Part shown: piece by piece, positions 45,059 through 53,622 of the stretch
Position numbering within the stretch: position 1 is the stretch's first letter
How the letters are laid out: each line of letters starts with the position of its first letter
Source of the DNA: Bog-756 sp963753905
Lineage (GTDB): Bacteria > Actinomycetota > Acidimicrobiia > Acidimicrobiales > RAAP-2
Length of the DNA: 64,000 nt
Reading direction: 5' to 3'
Assembly (NCBI GenBank): GCA_963753905.1
Contig: CAVWDZ010000002.1
Coordinates: 558,001-622,000 of the forward strand
Translations under genes and position numbers: made by a program
Notes under the pieces: model-generated
Databases searched by the model: none
Told to the model about the DNA's origin: nothing
What the model saw: the letters and a program-made list of their open reading frames with translations, nothing else

Positions 45059-45192
45059 CGTCTCGGTGGCACCTCGTCGACGGTCATCCTGGTCGAGGAG
45101 GCCGACCGGTCAGCGATCCATTGGTCCGTCACGCAGCGCTCCCCCAGCTCCTCCGAAGCGCCTGGACCCGCAGAACGCCCGTGCACGCCGCT

Positions 45193-45198
45193 CATAAT
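45193..45198 (+). promoter_or_regulatory. Possible -10 box for PPK2
   Basis: CATAAT lies just before the ATG at 45202. No good -35 box is present at 17 bases, so this is weak evidence for a promoter. Confidence 0.25.
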
Positions 45199-45201
45199 AC
45201 A

Positions 45202-46065
45202 ATGCCTCCCGTCGCACGCGAAGTGGAGGATCATGAACGAGACGGGTCGTCGGGCACCGCCGTGACGGGAGAGAACGGAGCAGAGTCTCCTGAGAAGATG
45301 CCACGAAAGGAGTACGAAAAGGAACTTCGGCGCCTAGACGTCGAGTTGGTCCATCTGCAGCGCTGGATCGTGCAGAAGGACGCCAAGGTGTGCATTGTGT
45401 TCGAGGGCCGCGACACGGCGGGAAAGGGCGGTGTCATCAAGCGCCTGACCGAGCGGGTGAGTCCCCGGGTCTTCCGGGTCGTCGCCCTTCCCGCCCCGAA
45501 CGATCGTGAACGCTCCCAGATGTACATGCAGCGCTATATTCCCCACCTTCCCGCTGGTGGTGAGGTCGTGATCTTCGATCGAAGTTGGTACAACCGCGCC
45601 GGGGTCGAACCGATCATGGGCTTTTGTACCGAAGAGGAGACAGCCCGGTTCCTCCAGCTCACTCCCTTCGTCGAGCAGGCAATCGTCGACTCGGGGGTCA
45701 TCCTGCTCAAGTACTGGCTCGAGGTCAGCCCGGGGGAGCAGACGCGCCGACTGAACGCACGCATCAACGACGGTCGTAAGACCTGGAAGCTCTCGCCGAT
45801 GGACCTCGAGTCCTACGGGCGCTGGTACGACTACTCGAGGGCGCGCGATGCGATGTTCGCCGCCACGGACACCGAGGGCGCACCCTGGTATGTGGCCAAC
45901 TCCGACGACAAGCGCCGGGCTCGCCTCAACATCATCAGCCACATCCTCGACATGGTGCCCTATGAGCGCGAGAAGCAGGCGCCGGTGGTCCTCCCGCCTC
46001 GCCAGAAGAAAGGTGACTATCGAGAGCCGAGCGCGCAGCGGCACGAGGTGCCGACGCGGTTCTGA
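45202..46065 (+). CDS. ppk2: Polyphosphate kinase 2 (PPK2 class I)
   Basis: 287 residues from the ATG at 45202; the ATG at 45298 (MPRKEYEKELRRL) is an alternative and is closer to the family start. The Walker A is VFEGRDTAGKGGVIKR, the Walker B is VIFDRSWYNRAGVE, and the lid region is RRLNARINDGRKTWK. It uses polyphosphate to make ATP or GTP (or the reverse) and is common in actinobacteria under phosphate and energy stress. The P-type ATPase gene is divergent, about 143 bp away. Confidence 0.92.
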   Translation: MPPVAREVEDHERDGSSGTAVTGENGAESPEKMPRKEYEKELRRLDVELVHLQRWIVQKDAKVCIVFEGRDTAGKGGVIKRLTERVSPRVFRVVALPAPNDRERSQMYMQRYIPHLPAGGEVVIFDRSWYNRAGVEPIMGFCTEEETARFLQLTPFVEQAIVDSGVILLKYWLEVSPGEQTRRLNARINDGRKTWKLSPMDLESYGRWYDYSRARDAMFAATDTEGAPWYVANSDDKRRARLNIISHILDMVPYEREKQAPVVLPPRQKKGDYREPSAQRHEVPTRF

Positions 46066-46085
46066 GCGGGTATCCGAGACGACAC

Positions 46086-47444
46086 CTAGCCGGGCTGCCC
46101 GCCCTTCGCCAGCTGGAGGAGATCGTGAACATGCACACCGCGGGATTGGCGCCGAATCGCGATCTCGACGTTGCCCTCCGGAACGAGCATGCGCAGACCT
46201 TGTGGGTGTGCGCGGAAGGTCATCGGCGTCCCGAGCTCGAGGGCCTCGCCGTCGATACCGGCGTACGCCATTCCGGAGCGGGACCTGATCTCGAACGTTT
46301 CGCAGCTGAACTCGAAGGCGCGGCCGCTGCGGGGTCCCTGGCCGGCCAGGGCCAGCGTAACGACCTCGGCCGCCTGTGCTCCCGTCGCCGCGGTCACCGC
46401 GAACACACCGAGCTGTCCCGTGTCGAGCCGGAGGCGCTGAGACGTGCTCGGGGAGGCTGCGAGGACGTAGGGGTTGTTGGACACCATGACGAGAAAGGAC
46501 CCGTCGACCTCGATGCCATCGGGTGTCACGAACGACAGGTCGAAGGGCTCTGTGGTCTGGCCGAGCAACTCTGGGAGCAGCTGCTTCGTCGTCGCCACCT
46601 TGGCCTCCCGGTAGCCCTCCTGTTGGACGATCGTGGCGTAGACGCCCAGTGAGACATTGTTGACGAAGAATCGGCCATTCACCGTCGCATAGTCGATGCG
46701 GCGCTCGATGGCATCGCGGAAGGCGTAGACACTCTGGCGCGGGTCGCGGCGATCGAGCCCTAGATCAAGGGCGAAGTGGTTCCTCGTCCCCGCGGCTACG
46801 CACACGAAGGGAAGGTCGTATTCCACGGCGATGGAGGCCACCAAGGCCTGTGAGCCATCACCACCGGCCATACCCAGGCAGTCGGCGCCCCGCGAGATGG
46901 CATCGCGGGCCAGCTCCGCGAGGTCGAGCCCGTGGTCGAGCATCACGGGCTCGACACCGAGGGAGGATGCCAACTCCACCAACCCGAACCGATCGACCTT
47001 TCCCCCGCCCGACCACGGGTTGCACAACAGGACGGGGTGCGAGGGTGGGGTCACGCGGTGCACGCGAGCGGCGGCGGTGGTCCGGAGAGTTGTGGCGAAC
47101 GCCGCCCTCGCCGCCAGAACGGCTGCCGCGAGAAGAGCGAGGGAGATGACAGCTCGGACGAAGGACATCCAGTCCTCGTTCCCGGCCCCGAGCAACGCTG
47201 CGACCAGGAAGACCGCACCTGCGCCCATGGCGATGACCCCGTACCCGCGGCGTGGTGCCCGTTTCGTGATTGCCCACCACCCGCCGGCGACAGCGAGCGC
47301 GAAGCCGGCTGCTCCGACGATGAGGTATCCGGCATTACGAACCAGGAAGCCGACCAGCACGACAGCGAGTAGCAAGCCCGCGACGAGCGAGAGGATTGCG
47401 AGGGCACGCGGTCGAGTCGTCGAGAACCGATTCGAGTCAGACAC
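46086..47444 (-). CDS. Diacylglycerol-kinase-family lipid kinase with N-terminal membrane domain
   Basis: 452 residues. Four membrane helices (about 1-125) are followed by a DAGK catalytic domain: PVLLCNPWSGGGKVDRFGL, the nucleotide loop GMAGGDGSQALVASI, and AGTRNHFALDLGLDRRDP. The C-terminal half (EFSCETFEIRSRSGMAYAGIDGEALELGTP) closes the second domain. Most likely phosphorylates a membrane lipid (diacylglycerol or a polyisoprenoid). Its 3' end is 20 bp from the PPK2 stop (convergent). Confidence 0.9.
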   Translation of the reverse strand: MSDSNRFSTTRPRALAILSLVAGLLLAVVLVGFLVRNAGYLIVGAAGFALAVAGGWWAITKRAPRRGYGVIAMGAGAVFLVAALLGAGNEDWMSFVRAVISLALLAAAVLAARAAFATTLRTTAAARVHRVTPPSHPVLLCNPWSGGGKVDRFGLVELASSLGVEPVMLDHGLDLAELARDAISRGADCLGMAGGDGSQALVASIAVEYDLPFVCVAAGTRNHFALDLGLDRRDPRQSVYAFRDAIERRIDYATVNGRFFVNNVSLGVYATIVQQEGYREAKVATTKQLLPELLGQTTEPFDLSFVTPDGIEVDGSFLVMVSNNPYVLAASPSTSQRLRLDTGQLGVFAVTAATGAQAAEVVTLALAGQGPRSGRAFEFSCETFEIRSRSGMAYAGIDGEALELGTPMTFRAHPQGLRMLVPEGNVEIAIRRQSRGVHVHDLLQLAKGGQPG

Positions 47445-47642
47445 GTGCGGTCACCGACCTCCGGTCCGACCCCACAGCATGGGCCCCTGTCGTTCTCGCG
47501 ACGCTAGGAGGACGAGGTCCCTGATACCACTCGGTTGTGGTCATGACCATGCACCGTTCCCTGGCCTTCGGCTTGGCCACATTGTAGGTTCGGACCGAAC
47601 GGCGTGACATGACCGAAGGGTCACAAGTGGCTGGAGCGCACT

Positions 47643-49325
47643 TTGGACGGAAGCCCTTCGGGGATGGCCAGATGGATACCCGGGTTGAGGGTCGTTCGGA
47701 CCTACGAAAGGCGATGGCTGCGGTCCGACGTCGTCGCAGGCGTTGTGCTTGCCGCCATCCTGGTGCCTCAGGGGTTGGCGTACGCCGAGCTGGCCGGACT
47801 TCCCCCTGTGACGGGTCTGTACACGTCCATCGGATGCCTCGTCGGCTATGCGGTCTTCGGACCGTCCCGGATACTCGTCCTGGGCCCCGATTCGTCGATC
47901 TCACCCATGATATTTGCGGCCCTCGTGCCGCTGCTGGCGGGTGGCGACGTGCACCGAGCCATCGCGCTGGCCGGAATGCTCGCCGTGATCGTCGCCGTGA
48001 TCGAGATCGGGTTGGGGATCGGCCGGCTCGGTTTCGTCGCGGACCTCCTCTCGAGCGAGGTGCAGGTCGGCTACATGAACGGGCTCGCCCTCATCATCAT
48101 CGTGGGCCAGCTCCCCAAGCTCTTCGGATTCTCGACGAACGCGGAGGGCTTCGGTCCTGAGCTCAAGGCCTTCGTGCTCGGGCTCGACGGCACTGTCGGC
48201 GCGGCACTCGTGGTCGGCTTGGGGGTGCTGGCCATCCTGCTCGTGCTGTCCCGATTCACCAAGGTCGTTCCTGCGGTCCTCATCGGCATCGTGCTCGCCA
48301 CGATCGTCTCGGCCATCTTCGACCTCCACGCCCATGGGGTATCGACCGTCGGGACGCTCCCCAAGGGAGTCCCGGCACCCTCCCTTCCGTGGACGAAGTG
48401 GGCCGACGTCGGGCCTTTGATGGTCGCTGCCATGGGGATCACGCTGGTATCGCTGGCGGACACGATCGCCACATCCTCGAGCTTCGGGGCCCGCCGCGGC
48501 GAGGAGGTGGATCCCAATCAGGAGATGATCGGTATCGGAGTGGCCAACCTCGCGTCTGGTCTTCTCCAGGGCTTCGCCGTGTCGACCAGCGGGTCGCGCA
48601 CTGCAGTCGTCGAGCAGGCAGGGGCAAAGTCCCAACTTGCCTCGTTGGTCGGTGCCGGCATCGTCGCGGCATTGCTGCTGTTCTTCAACTCCCTGCTGGC
48701 CGACCTTCCCCAGTCCGCTTTGGCCGCCGTGCTGATCGTCGCGGCGCTCTCCCTGCTCGACCTGGAGGCGCTCGTCCGGTACTACCGGGTCCGGAAGAGC
48801 GCCCTGCTCCTCTCCTTGGTCGCCAGCCTCGGCGTGATCGTGCTCGGGGTCCTGCCCGGGATCGTCCTCGCAGTGGTCCTCGCAGTGCTCCTGTTCTTCC
48901 GCCGCAGCTGGCAACCACATGGCGCGGTCCTGGGTGAAGTGGAGCGCCTCGGAGGATGGCATAGCGTCAAGCGACATCCCGATGCTCGCGAGCTCCCTGG
49001 CATCGTGGTCTACCGATGGGAGGCTCCGCTGTTCTTCGCAAACTGCTCAGCGTTCCGAACCCAGATCCGCCACGTGGTCGCTGAACGCCACCCGGCGTGG
49101 GTCGTCGTCGAGTGCGAGGCGATGACGGACGTCGATGTGTCGGCAGCCCGGATGCTCGAGCAACTGGACCGTGAGCTCAACTCCTCGGGCATCCACATGG
49201 CGTTCGTAGAGATGCGAACCCGGCTGCAAGATCTCGTTCTTCGGTACGGCCTGTTCGAAACGCTCGATCGGGACCGCTTCTTCCCCACGCTCGAGGCCGC
49301 GCTGGCCGACATCCCGAGGGAGTGA
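47643..49325 (+). CDS. SulP-family anion transporter with STAS domain
   Basis: 560 residues from the TTG at 47643, with GGAG six bases before; an ATG at 47664 is an alternative. The SulP core is clear: DVVAGVVLAAILVPQGLAYAELAGLPPVTGLY opens it, FGPSRILVLGPDSSISPM is the sulfate-transporter signature, followed by GLLQGFAVSTSGSRTAV. A STAS domain follows (about 440-555), with CEAMTDVDVSAARMLEQL. It imports sulfate, bicarbonate or a similar anion. Divergent from the lipid-kinase gene. Confidence 0.92.
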   Translation: MDGSPSGMARWIPGLRVVRTYERRWLRSDVVAGVVLAAILVPQGLAYAELAGLPPVTGLYTSIGCLVGYAVFGPSRILVLGPDSSISPMIFAALVPLLAGGDVHRAIALAGMLAVIVAVIEIGLGIGRLGFVADLLSSEVQVGYMNGLALIIIVGQLPKLFGFSTNAEGFGPELKAFVLGLDGTVGAALVVGLGVLAILLVLSRFTKVVPAVLIGIVLATIVSAIFDLHAHGVSTVGTLPKGVPAPSLPWTKWADVGPLMVAAMGITLVSLADTIATSSSFGARRGEEVDPNQEMIGIGVANLASGLLQGFAVSTSGSRTAVVEQAGAKSQLASLVGAGIVAALLLFFNSLLADLPQSALAAVLIVAALSLLDLEALVRYYRVRKSALLLSLVASLGVIVLGVLPGIVLAVVLAVLLFFRRSWQPHGAVLGEVERLGGWHSVKRHPDARELPGIVVYRWEAPLFFANCSAFRTQIRHVVAERHPAWVVVECEAMTDVDVSAARMLEQLDRELNSSGIHMAFVEMRTRLQDLVLRYGLFETLDRDRFFPTLEAALADIPRE

Positions 49326-49413
49326 CAGGAGAGGGTCGTGGACGCCCTGTTGAGCGACACGGATCACCTGTCCGGCACCACAGGCCACGGACCGTTTCCC
49401 CCCCACCACGAGT

Positions 49414-49854
49414 CTACGACGGCCGTGCCTCATGACTACCGGGCTGCAAGCGCTTTCGGAACCAGAGGGCGTCCGTCCCTGACGGAAAATCCTCGACTCG
49501 ACCAACCAGTTCATAGCCGTTCCGCTCGTAGAGACGTCGAGCCTGGAAGGCGTAGGTGAAGTGGACGGTCTGCCTGCAACCGCGGGCCGCGGCTTCGGCT
49601 TCGGCGGCTGCGATGAGCCGGGTCGCAAGGCCACCGCCTCGGAGGCTGGGGTCCACCCAGAGGCTCTGAAGCTCGCAACACTCGCCCCAGGTCCATCCGC
49701 TGATGCCGGCTACGACGGTGCCGGCGTCGCGGACGAAGATCGCCAGGTCAACTTCGTCGCCAAGCCCCATGGTGGCGGACGCCTCACGGCGGATCTGGGC
49801 TTCCAGGAACGCGATGTCCTGTGAATCTGGTTCGTCCTCGACGTGGAATTCCAC
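49414..49854 (-). CDS. GNAT-family N-acetyltransferase
   Basis: 146 residues of one GNAT fold. The acetyl-CoA loop is VDPSLRGGGLATRLIAAAEAEA (Q/R-x-x-G-x-G/A form), followed by FTYAFQARRLYERNGYELVG, the typical C-terminal strand-helix. Substrate unknown. It is convergent with SulP and follows the SnoaL-like gene by 13 bp. Confidence 0.88.
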   Translation of the reverse strand: MEFHVEDEPDSQDIAFLEAQIRREASATMGLGDEVDLAIFVRDAGTVVAGISGWTWGECCELQSLWVDPSLRGGGLATRLIAAAEAEAAARGCRQTVHFTYAFQARRLYERNGYELVGRVEDFPSGTDALWFRKRLQPGSHEARPS

Positions 49855-49867
49855 GGTGACTGGAGTA

Positions 49868-50284
49868 TCAGACGTCCACCATCTGCTCGATCAGCGAGAT
49901 GTCGTCGAAGTACGTTCGGTATGACCTGATCTTCCCCCCTCGGAAGTCGGCCACGGTGACACCGGGCAACTTCACATGCCGTCCGGTTGCCTCCAGCTCC
50001 GCACCCTCGCCGAGAACAAGAGGTCCCGTGTGATCAGCTTCAATCAACCATTCGGCATAGGCCTTGTTGCCCACTTCATCGAGTCCTCGGAACAGAATAA
50101 CGACGTTCGAGAAGGCGACTTCACGGAGAGCGGCGAGGACAGCGAGTTCCGCGAGCCCCGAAACCGAGGCATACGGCGACCAACCCACCACATCATCGGT
50201 GAACAGGGTTTCCAAGTTGTCCGAAGCGCCACCCACCTCGGCCTCGAGCGCCTTGAGCAGCACATCTTTTCGGGATTCACTCAT
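49868..50284 (-). CDS. SnoaL-like (NTF2-fold) protein
   Basis: 138 residues from the ATG at 50284; the frame is open to a TTG at 50296. The NTF2-like cone is shown by ETLFTDDVVGWSPYASVSGL, VVILFRGLDEVGNKAYAEWLI and VTVADFRGGKIRSYRTYFDD. Such proteins may bind or isomerise hydrophobic compounds; catalytic residues are not clear here. It lies upstream of the GNAT gene on the same strand. Confidence 0.82.
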   Translation of the reverse strand: MSESRKDVLLKALEAEVGGASDNLETLFTDDVVGWSPYASVSGLAELAVLAALREVAFSNVVILFRGLDEVGNKAYAEWLIEADHTGPLVLGEGAELEATGRHVKLPGVTVADFRGGKIRSYRTYFDDISLIEQMVDV

Positions 50285-50344
50285 CACATTCCCCAACTTC
50301 TCTCGTGTCGATTTGATCTACGACTTCTGGAAACAGGGCCTCGT

Positions 50345-50590
50345 TCAGGTTCCGAGGACCTTTGCCTTGGCTGACGCGAATTCCTCGTCTGTCAGCGCGC
50401 CAGAAGAGTGGAGCTGCGCGAGATGTTCGATTTCGTCCGCCGGGTCTGCCGGCGCCGGCGCAGACTGGGCCGGGTAGTCGTCGACAGGCTCCTGATCGGC
50501 GTCCTGTCTGTTGCGGTGGTGGGCTATCGCGCCTCCTGCCACCGCTCCAACAACTAGTCCGCGACGCCGTGCCCTTCGTCTCATTCCCAT
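50345..50590 (-). CDS. SHOCT-domain small protein
   Basis: 81 residues. An Arg-rich and Gly-rich start (MGMRRRARRRGLVVGAVAGGAI) that may insert in the membrane, a Pro/Ala linker, and a C-terminal SHOCT motif DEIEHLAQLHSSGALTDEEFASAKAKVLGT. The ATG follows AAGGGAAGGAGTCCCT, a strong ribosome site. SHOCT segments are oligomerisation or protein-binding modules. Same strand as the SnoaL-like gene, 60 bp upstream of its start. Confidence 0.85.
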   Translation of the reverse strand: MGMRRRARRRGLVVGAVAGGAIAHHRNRQDADQEPVDDYPAQSAPAPADPADEIEHLAQLHSSGALTDEEFASAKAKVLGT

Positions 50591-50857
50591 AGGGACTCCT
50601 TCCCTTCTCTTGGTTGACCATGTCTAGTTCAGACCACCAATGCATCCTCGTACGAGGGATCGGATGCGTCAAGCGCCAAAGCGCCAGGGCATGCATCCGT
50701 TCCGATAACCCACCTTGTCCGAGGACACCGGGGTGGTCAGCTGCGAACGAATGGACGAGCTTGTCGAAGATCCAGCCAACGGATGAGAGCCGTTCTGAGT
50801 CGCCGAGCTTGCACAGGTATGGGATGATTCCCAGGCGGGAACCCTGCGTGTCTTGTG
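50591..50857. other. Gene-free spacer before the repeat
   Basis: Together with repeat copy 1 this is about 475 bp without a recognisable gene between the SHOCT and DMT genes. Open frames exist on both strands, but none matches a family or has a convincing ribosome site. Confidence 0.6.
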
Positions 50858-50972
50858 GCTGCGGATTCGGAGCTCGAGCCTTCGAGGTCATGCTGAAAGG
50901 AGGGGTGTGTGCCACCGCCTCTCACTGGCGCTCGATCCAAGCGCCTAGGACAAGTCGGCATTGCCCTTGCAG
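50858..50972 (+). repeat. 115-bp direct repeat, copy 1 (dead duplicate of a lipoprotein 5' end)
   Basis: By eye about 85-90% identical to 51949-52062. It includes a ribosome site (GAAAGGAGG) and a GTG at 50909 that opens a 33-codon frame beginning VPPPLTGARSKRLGQVGIAL. That is clearly related to the first 20 residues of the lipoprotein at 51999-52970. The frame ends at TGA 51008-51010 with no lipobox and no body, so only the start of the gene was copied. The central GGCGCT-N7-AGCGCC can form a hairpin. Confidence 0.85.
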
Positions 50973-51065
50973 AAGCTCTCGCTTCAGCCTGCGACTGCCC
51001 ATCGCGATGATCGGCCCCGGTGCCACACGACTCCGAGCGTTGGAAGGAATCCCGGAGACCGACGG

Positions 51066-51932
51066 TTGACGATCCTGTTCGCTCTGCTGGCGGCCCTCTG
51101 CAACGCCCTCAACGTCACGACCCAGCACATCGCCAGCACGAGTGATCCGAAGCGGTCCAAGGGGTGGCGCCTCGTCGCCTACCTGTTTTCGAGCCCGCTT
51201 TGGCTTTTGGGTTGGGTGGCATTGGCAGGATCGTTCCTGTTCCAAGCGCTTGCCTTGCACAGGGGCGAGATGTCGGTCGTGCAACCGCTGCTCGTGACCG
51301 AGCTGGTCTTCGTTCTGATCCTGCGGCGCGTCTGGATTCACCAGGCCATTCGGCCGATAGCGTGGTGGTCGGCCGCTCTGACCTGCGTGATGCTCGCCCT
51401 GTTCGTGGCCATGTCCGAGCCTCAAGGAGGAGACCCCCGTCCATCCAGCCACGCATGGTTCGGCGCCGCGGCGGTCACCGTCGGCGCTGCAGCCCTGCTG
51501 GGAGCTCTCGGCTTCTCGGGATCACAAGGGCGCCGAGCGGCCCTACTCGGATCGTCTGCGGCCGTCATGTGGGCCCTGGTGGCTACCTTCATCAAGACGA
51601 CGACCCAGACGATCTCCCAGTACGGGATCGTCGGGATGTTCACACACTGGCCCGTCTACGCGTTGGCCGCCGCTGGACTCGCCGCGGAGATCATCAACCA
51701 AGCGGCCCTTCACGTCGGCCCGCTGAGCATGTCCCAGCCCTTCTTGGTCATCGTCGATCCCATCGTGAGCATCGCCCTGAGCGTGTGGATCTTCGAGGAG
51801 TACTTCACGCCCAGTGCGGCCCGGATCGCGCTCGCTGTCCTCAGCTTTGCGGGCATGTGCATCGGCGTCACAATCCTCGTACGGACGGCCCCCTCGACCA
51901 TGGTCGCTACTCCCTCTTCTGATACGGGGTGA
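51066..51932 (+). CDS. DMT-superfamily (EamA/NIPA-like) transporter
   Basis: 288 residues from the TTG at 51066; the frame is open to 50961, inside the repeat. About nine membrane helices, in two halves: TILFALLAALCNALNVTTQHIAS with the cytoplasmic SDPKRSKGWRLV, and RGEMSVVQPLLVTELVFVLIL; then GPLSMSQPFLVIVDPIVSIALSVWIFEE in the second half. The layout and QPLL/QPFL motifs are those of DMT transporters related to magnesium (NIPA-like) carriers. Substrate unknown. It is flanked by the two copies of the direct repeat. Confidence 0.8.
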   Translation: MTILFALLAALCNALNVTTQHIASTSDPKRSKGWRLVAYLFSSPLWLLGWVALAGSFLFQALALHRGEMSVVQPLLVTELVFVLILRRVWIHQAIRPIAWWSAALTCVMLALFVAMSEPQGGDPRPSSHAWFGAAAVTVGAAALLGALGFSGSQGRRAALLGSSAAVMWALVATFIKTTTQTISQYGIVGMFTHWPVYALAAAGLAAEIINQAALHVGPLSMSQPFLVIVDPIVSIALSVWIFEEYFTPSAARIALAVLSFAGMCIGVTILVRTAPSTMVATPSSDTG

Positions 51933-51948
51933 TGCTCGCCCTCTTGAC

Positions 51949-52062
51949 GCTGCGGAAATTCGGCGCGAGCCTTCGAGGTCGTGCTGAAAGGGGGGTGAGT
52001 GCTACCACCTCTCACTGGCGCTCGATCCAAGCGCATCGGACAAGTCAGGATTGCCCTGGCAG
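51949..52062 (+). repeat. 115-bp direct repeat, copy 2 (start of an intact lipoprotein gene)
   Basis: Partner of 50858-50972. Here the repeat supplies the ribosome site and the first 20 or so codons of the gene at 51999-52970. Recombination between the copies would delete the DMT gene (about 1.1 kb). Confidence 0.85.
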
Positions 52063-52970
52063 CAGTGGTGGCTACAGGGATGACGCTGGCTGCTTGCGGC
52101 GGTTCAGGGTCAGGGCTTCCCTCGGTCAGCCATCCGAGTACCTCCTTCACCACGCCGGGAGGAGGTAGCGGCCTTTCCACCACCACTACCGGTGCTCCCT
52201 CGGTCACCGAGTCAACATCCATCCAATCGACCAGTACCGAGCGTCCGGCGATAGCGACGACGACGGTCGCCACTGCGACGACGGAACCGCCGACCACGAC
52301 CACTCGACCGTCGACGACCACGACTCGGGACACTCCGAGCACTGCGAGCACGGTGCAATCGACGACCACCACCGAGACGACGACCGCGTCTACCGAAGCA
52401 CCGACCCGCACCTCGGAATCCTCGACGACCACGACGGAACCGCTGACCACGACGACAGTACCCCCGACAACGGCAACGCCGTCCTCCTCGACACCGTGGG
52501 GTTGGATCATCGGCGCAGTCGTTCTGGCACTCCTCGTCTTGGCGCTGGTGCTGCTCCTCCTTGCGAGGTCGAGACGAGCAGCACGGGCCGCGTGGTCCCG
52601 AGCCGCTCGTCCAGCACTGCAGCAGGCAATCTCTGCCAGGGAACTGCTCCTGGACCTCGAGGCTCGTACGACACCCGAGGGCCGGGAGTCGGTCGATGCT
52701 CAAGTCGACCGAGCCTCCCGAGCACTCGACGACGTGGTGACCTCGGCTCCCGACGATGCCTCGCGGCTGGCCGCCTCCACGACCGCCTCTTCCCTACGGG
52801 GCCTCATGTTCGCGATCGAAGCCGAACGCCTGCTGCGTTCAGGCGGGCAGGCCCCCACGGCCGATCAGTTGGCACAGGCCGACGAAGCGCATCGCGCACG
52901 TTCACGGGAGCTCGACGCGGCACTGGACCGCTTGGCGTCCCAGATCGGTCCGGACGGGCCTGCACCATGA
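51999..52970 (+). CDS. Thr-rich lipoprotein with internal membrane helix
   Basis: 323 residues from the GTG at 51999, with AAAGGGGGG upstream. The signal peptide ends in a canonical lipobox (TGMTLAACGG, Cys near residue 33). A region of about 110 residues is nearly all Thr, Ser, Pro and Glu (TTTTGAPS, TTTTRPSTTTT), like a mucin stalk and likely glycosylated. A membrane helix follows (WGWIIGAVVLALLVLALVLLLLA, near 165-190), then an Arg/Ala-rich helical C-terminus of about 130 residues. A lipid anchor plus a later membrane helix would put the stalk outside and the C-terminus inside. Family unknown. Confidence 0.8.
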   Translation: MLPPLTGARSKRIGQVRIALAAVVATGMTLAACGGSGSGLPSVSHPSTSFTTPGGGSGLSTTTTGAPSVTESTSIQSTSTERPAIATTTVATATTEPPTTTTRPSTTTTRDTPSTASTVQSTTTTETTTASTEAPTRTSESSTTTTEPLTTTTVPPTTATPSSSTPWGWIIGAVVLALLVLALVLLLLARSRRAARAAWSRAARPALQQAISARELLLDLEARTTPEGRESVDAQVDRASRALDDVVTSAPDDASRLAASTTASSLRGLMFAIEAERLLRSGGQAPTADQLAQADEAHRARSRELDAALDRLASQIGPDGPAP

Positions 52971-53622
52971 CACGTGTTCGCATGGTGCGGTGGCCGGATC
53001 GTGCCAAACTTCGGACTCCCCGATACCCTTTCGGGTGTGGCCGCCAGCACCCGTCCACCCACACTGAACACTCGAGTGACCCCGACGCATCAGTCAGTCA
53101 GTGCATCAGTCAGTCAGTCAGGTCCCCACAGTGTTGCTTCGGCTGATTCAGGGAAGCTCCAGGCCACCATCCGGACGACCCCTTATCCAGTTCTTCGGAG
53201 TTCAGCGGGGACAGAGGGTCCCGATTCGCCGGTGCTCGCGAATCTCCGTTCGACCCGCTTCGATCCAACGGATCCGGTCACCATCTCGGGAAAATCCCTG
53301 TCCTCGTGGAATCTGAAGTGGGGGCCAGCATCCAGAAGGCCCAACACCCAACGCACACGGTCGGGCTGGCTGTCCTGACCCCTCTTGACCGTCATCCGCT
53401 CGTCGGCTCGTGCGCCCATCTCCATCTCCCTTCGACTTCGCCCCACCGATATGGTGGGCCCGCGGCCGTCGATTCGCTAGGGCCAAGAGTCACATCCTGC
53501 CCAGGAAGACCCGTCGAGATCCGGGTCCTCGCCGTCCCGCTTCCGGGGTCGAGGTCGCTTCGCTCACTACCTTCCATGATCTTGGATCAACCACATGGCC
53601 AAGGCTGGGGCATAGTTCAGGA
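52971..53622. other. Gene-free spacer of about 650 bp
   Basis: No frame in this stretch matches a family or has a good ribosome site. It contains CAGT repeats (about 53091-53122, CAGTCAGTCAGTGCATCAGT and more). A minus frame at 53183-53446 (87 codons) could be a small gene or remnant, but I cannot support it. Confidence 0.6.

Noticed and set aside
47608..47625. TGACC-GAAG-GGTCA repeat before SulP as another copy of the 38-kb operator
   Set aside because: The half-site spacing differs by 2 bp from the TGTGA-N6-TCACA form, and only five bases match per arm.
52150..52480. ACG/ACC repeats that could look like a CRISPR or minisatellite
   Set aside because: They are the Thr-rich coding part of the lipoprotein, with no regular repeat-spacer pattern.
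53183..53446. Minus-strand frame of 87 codons in the 53-kb spacer
   Set aside because: No family match, no ribosome site; could be a remnant but cannot be supported.
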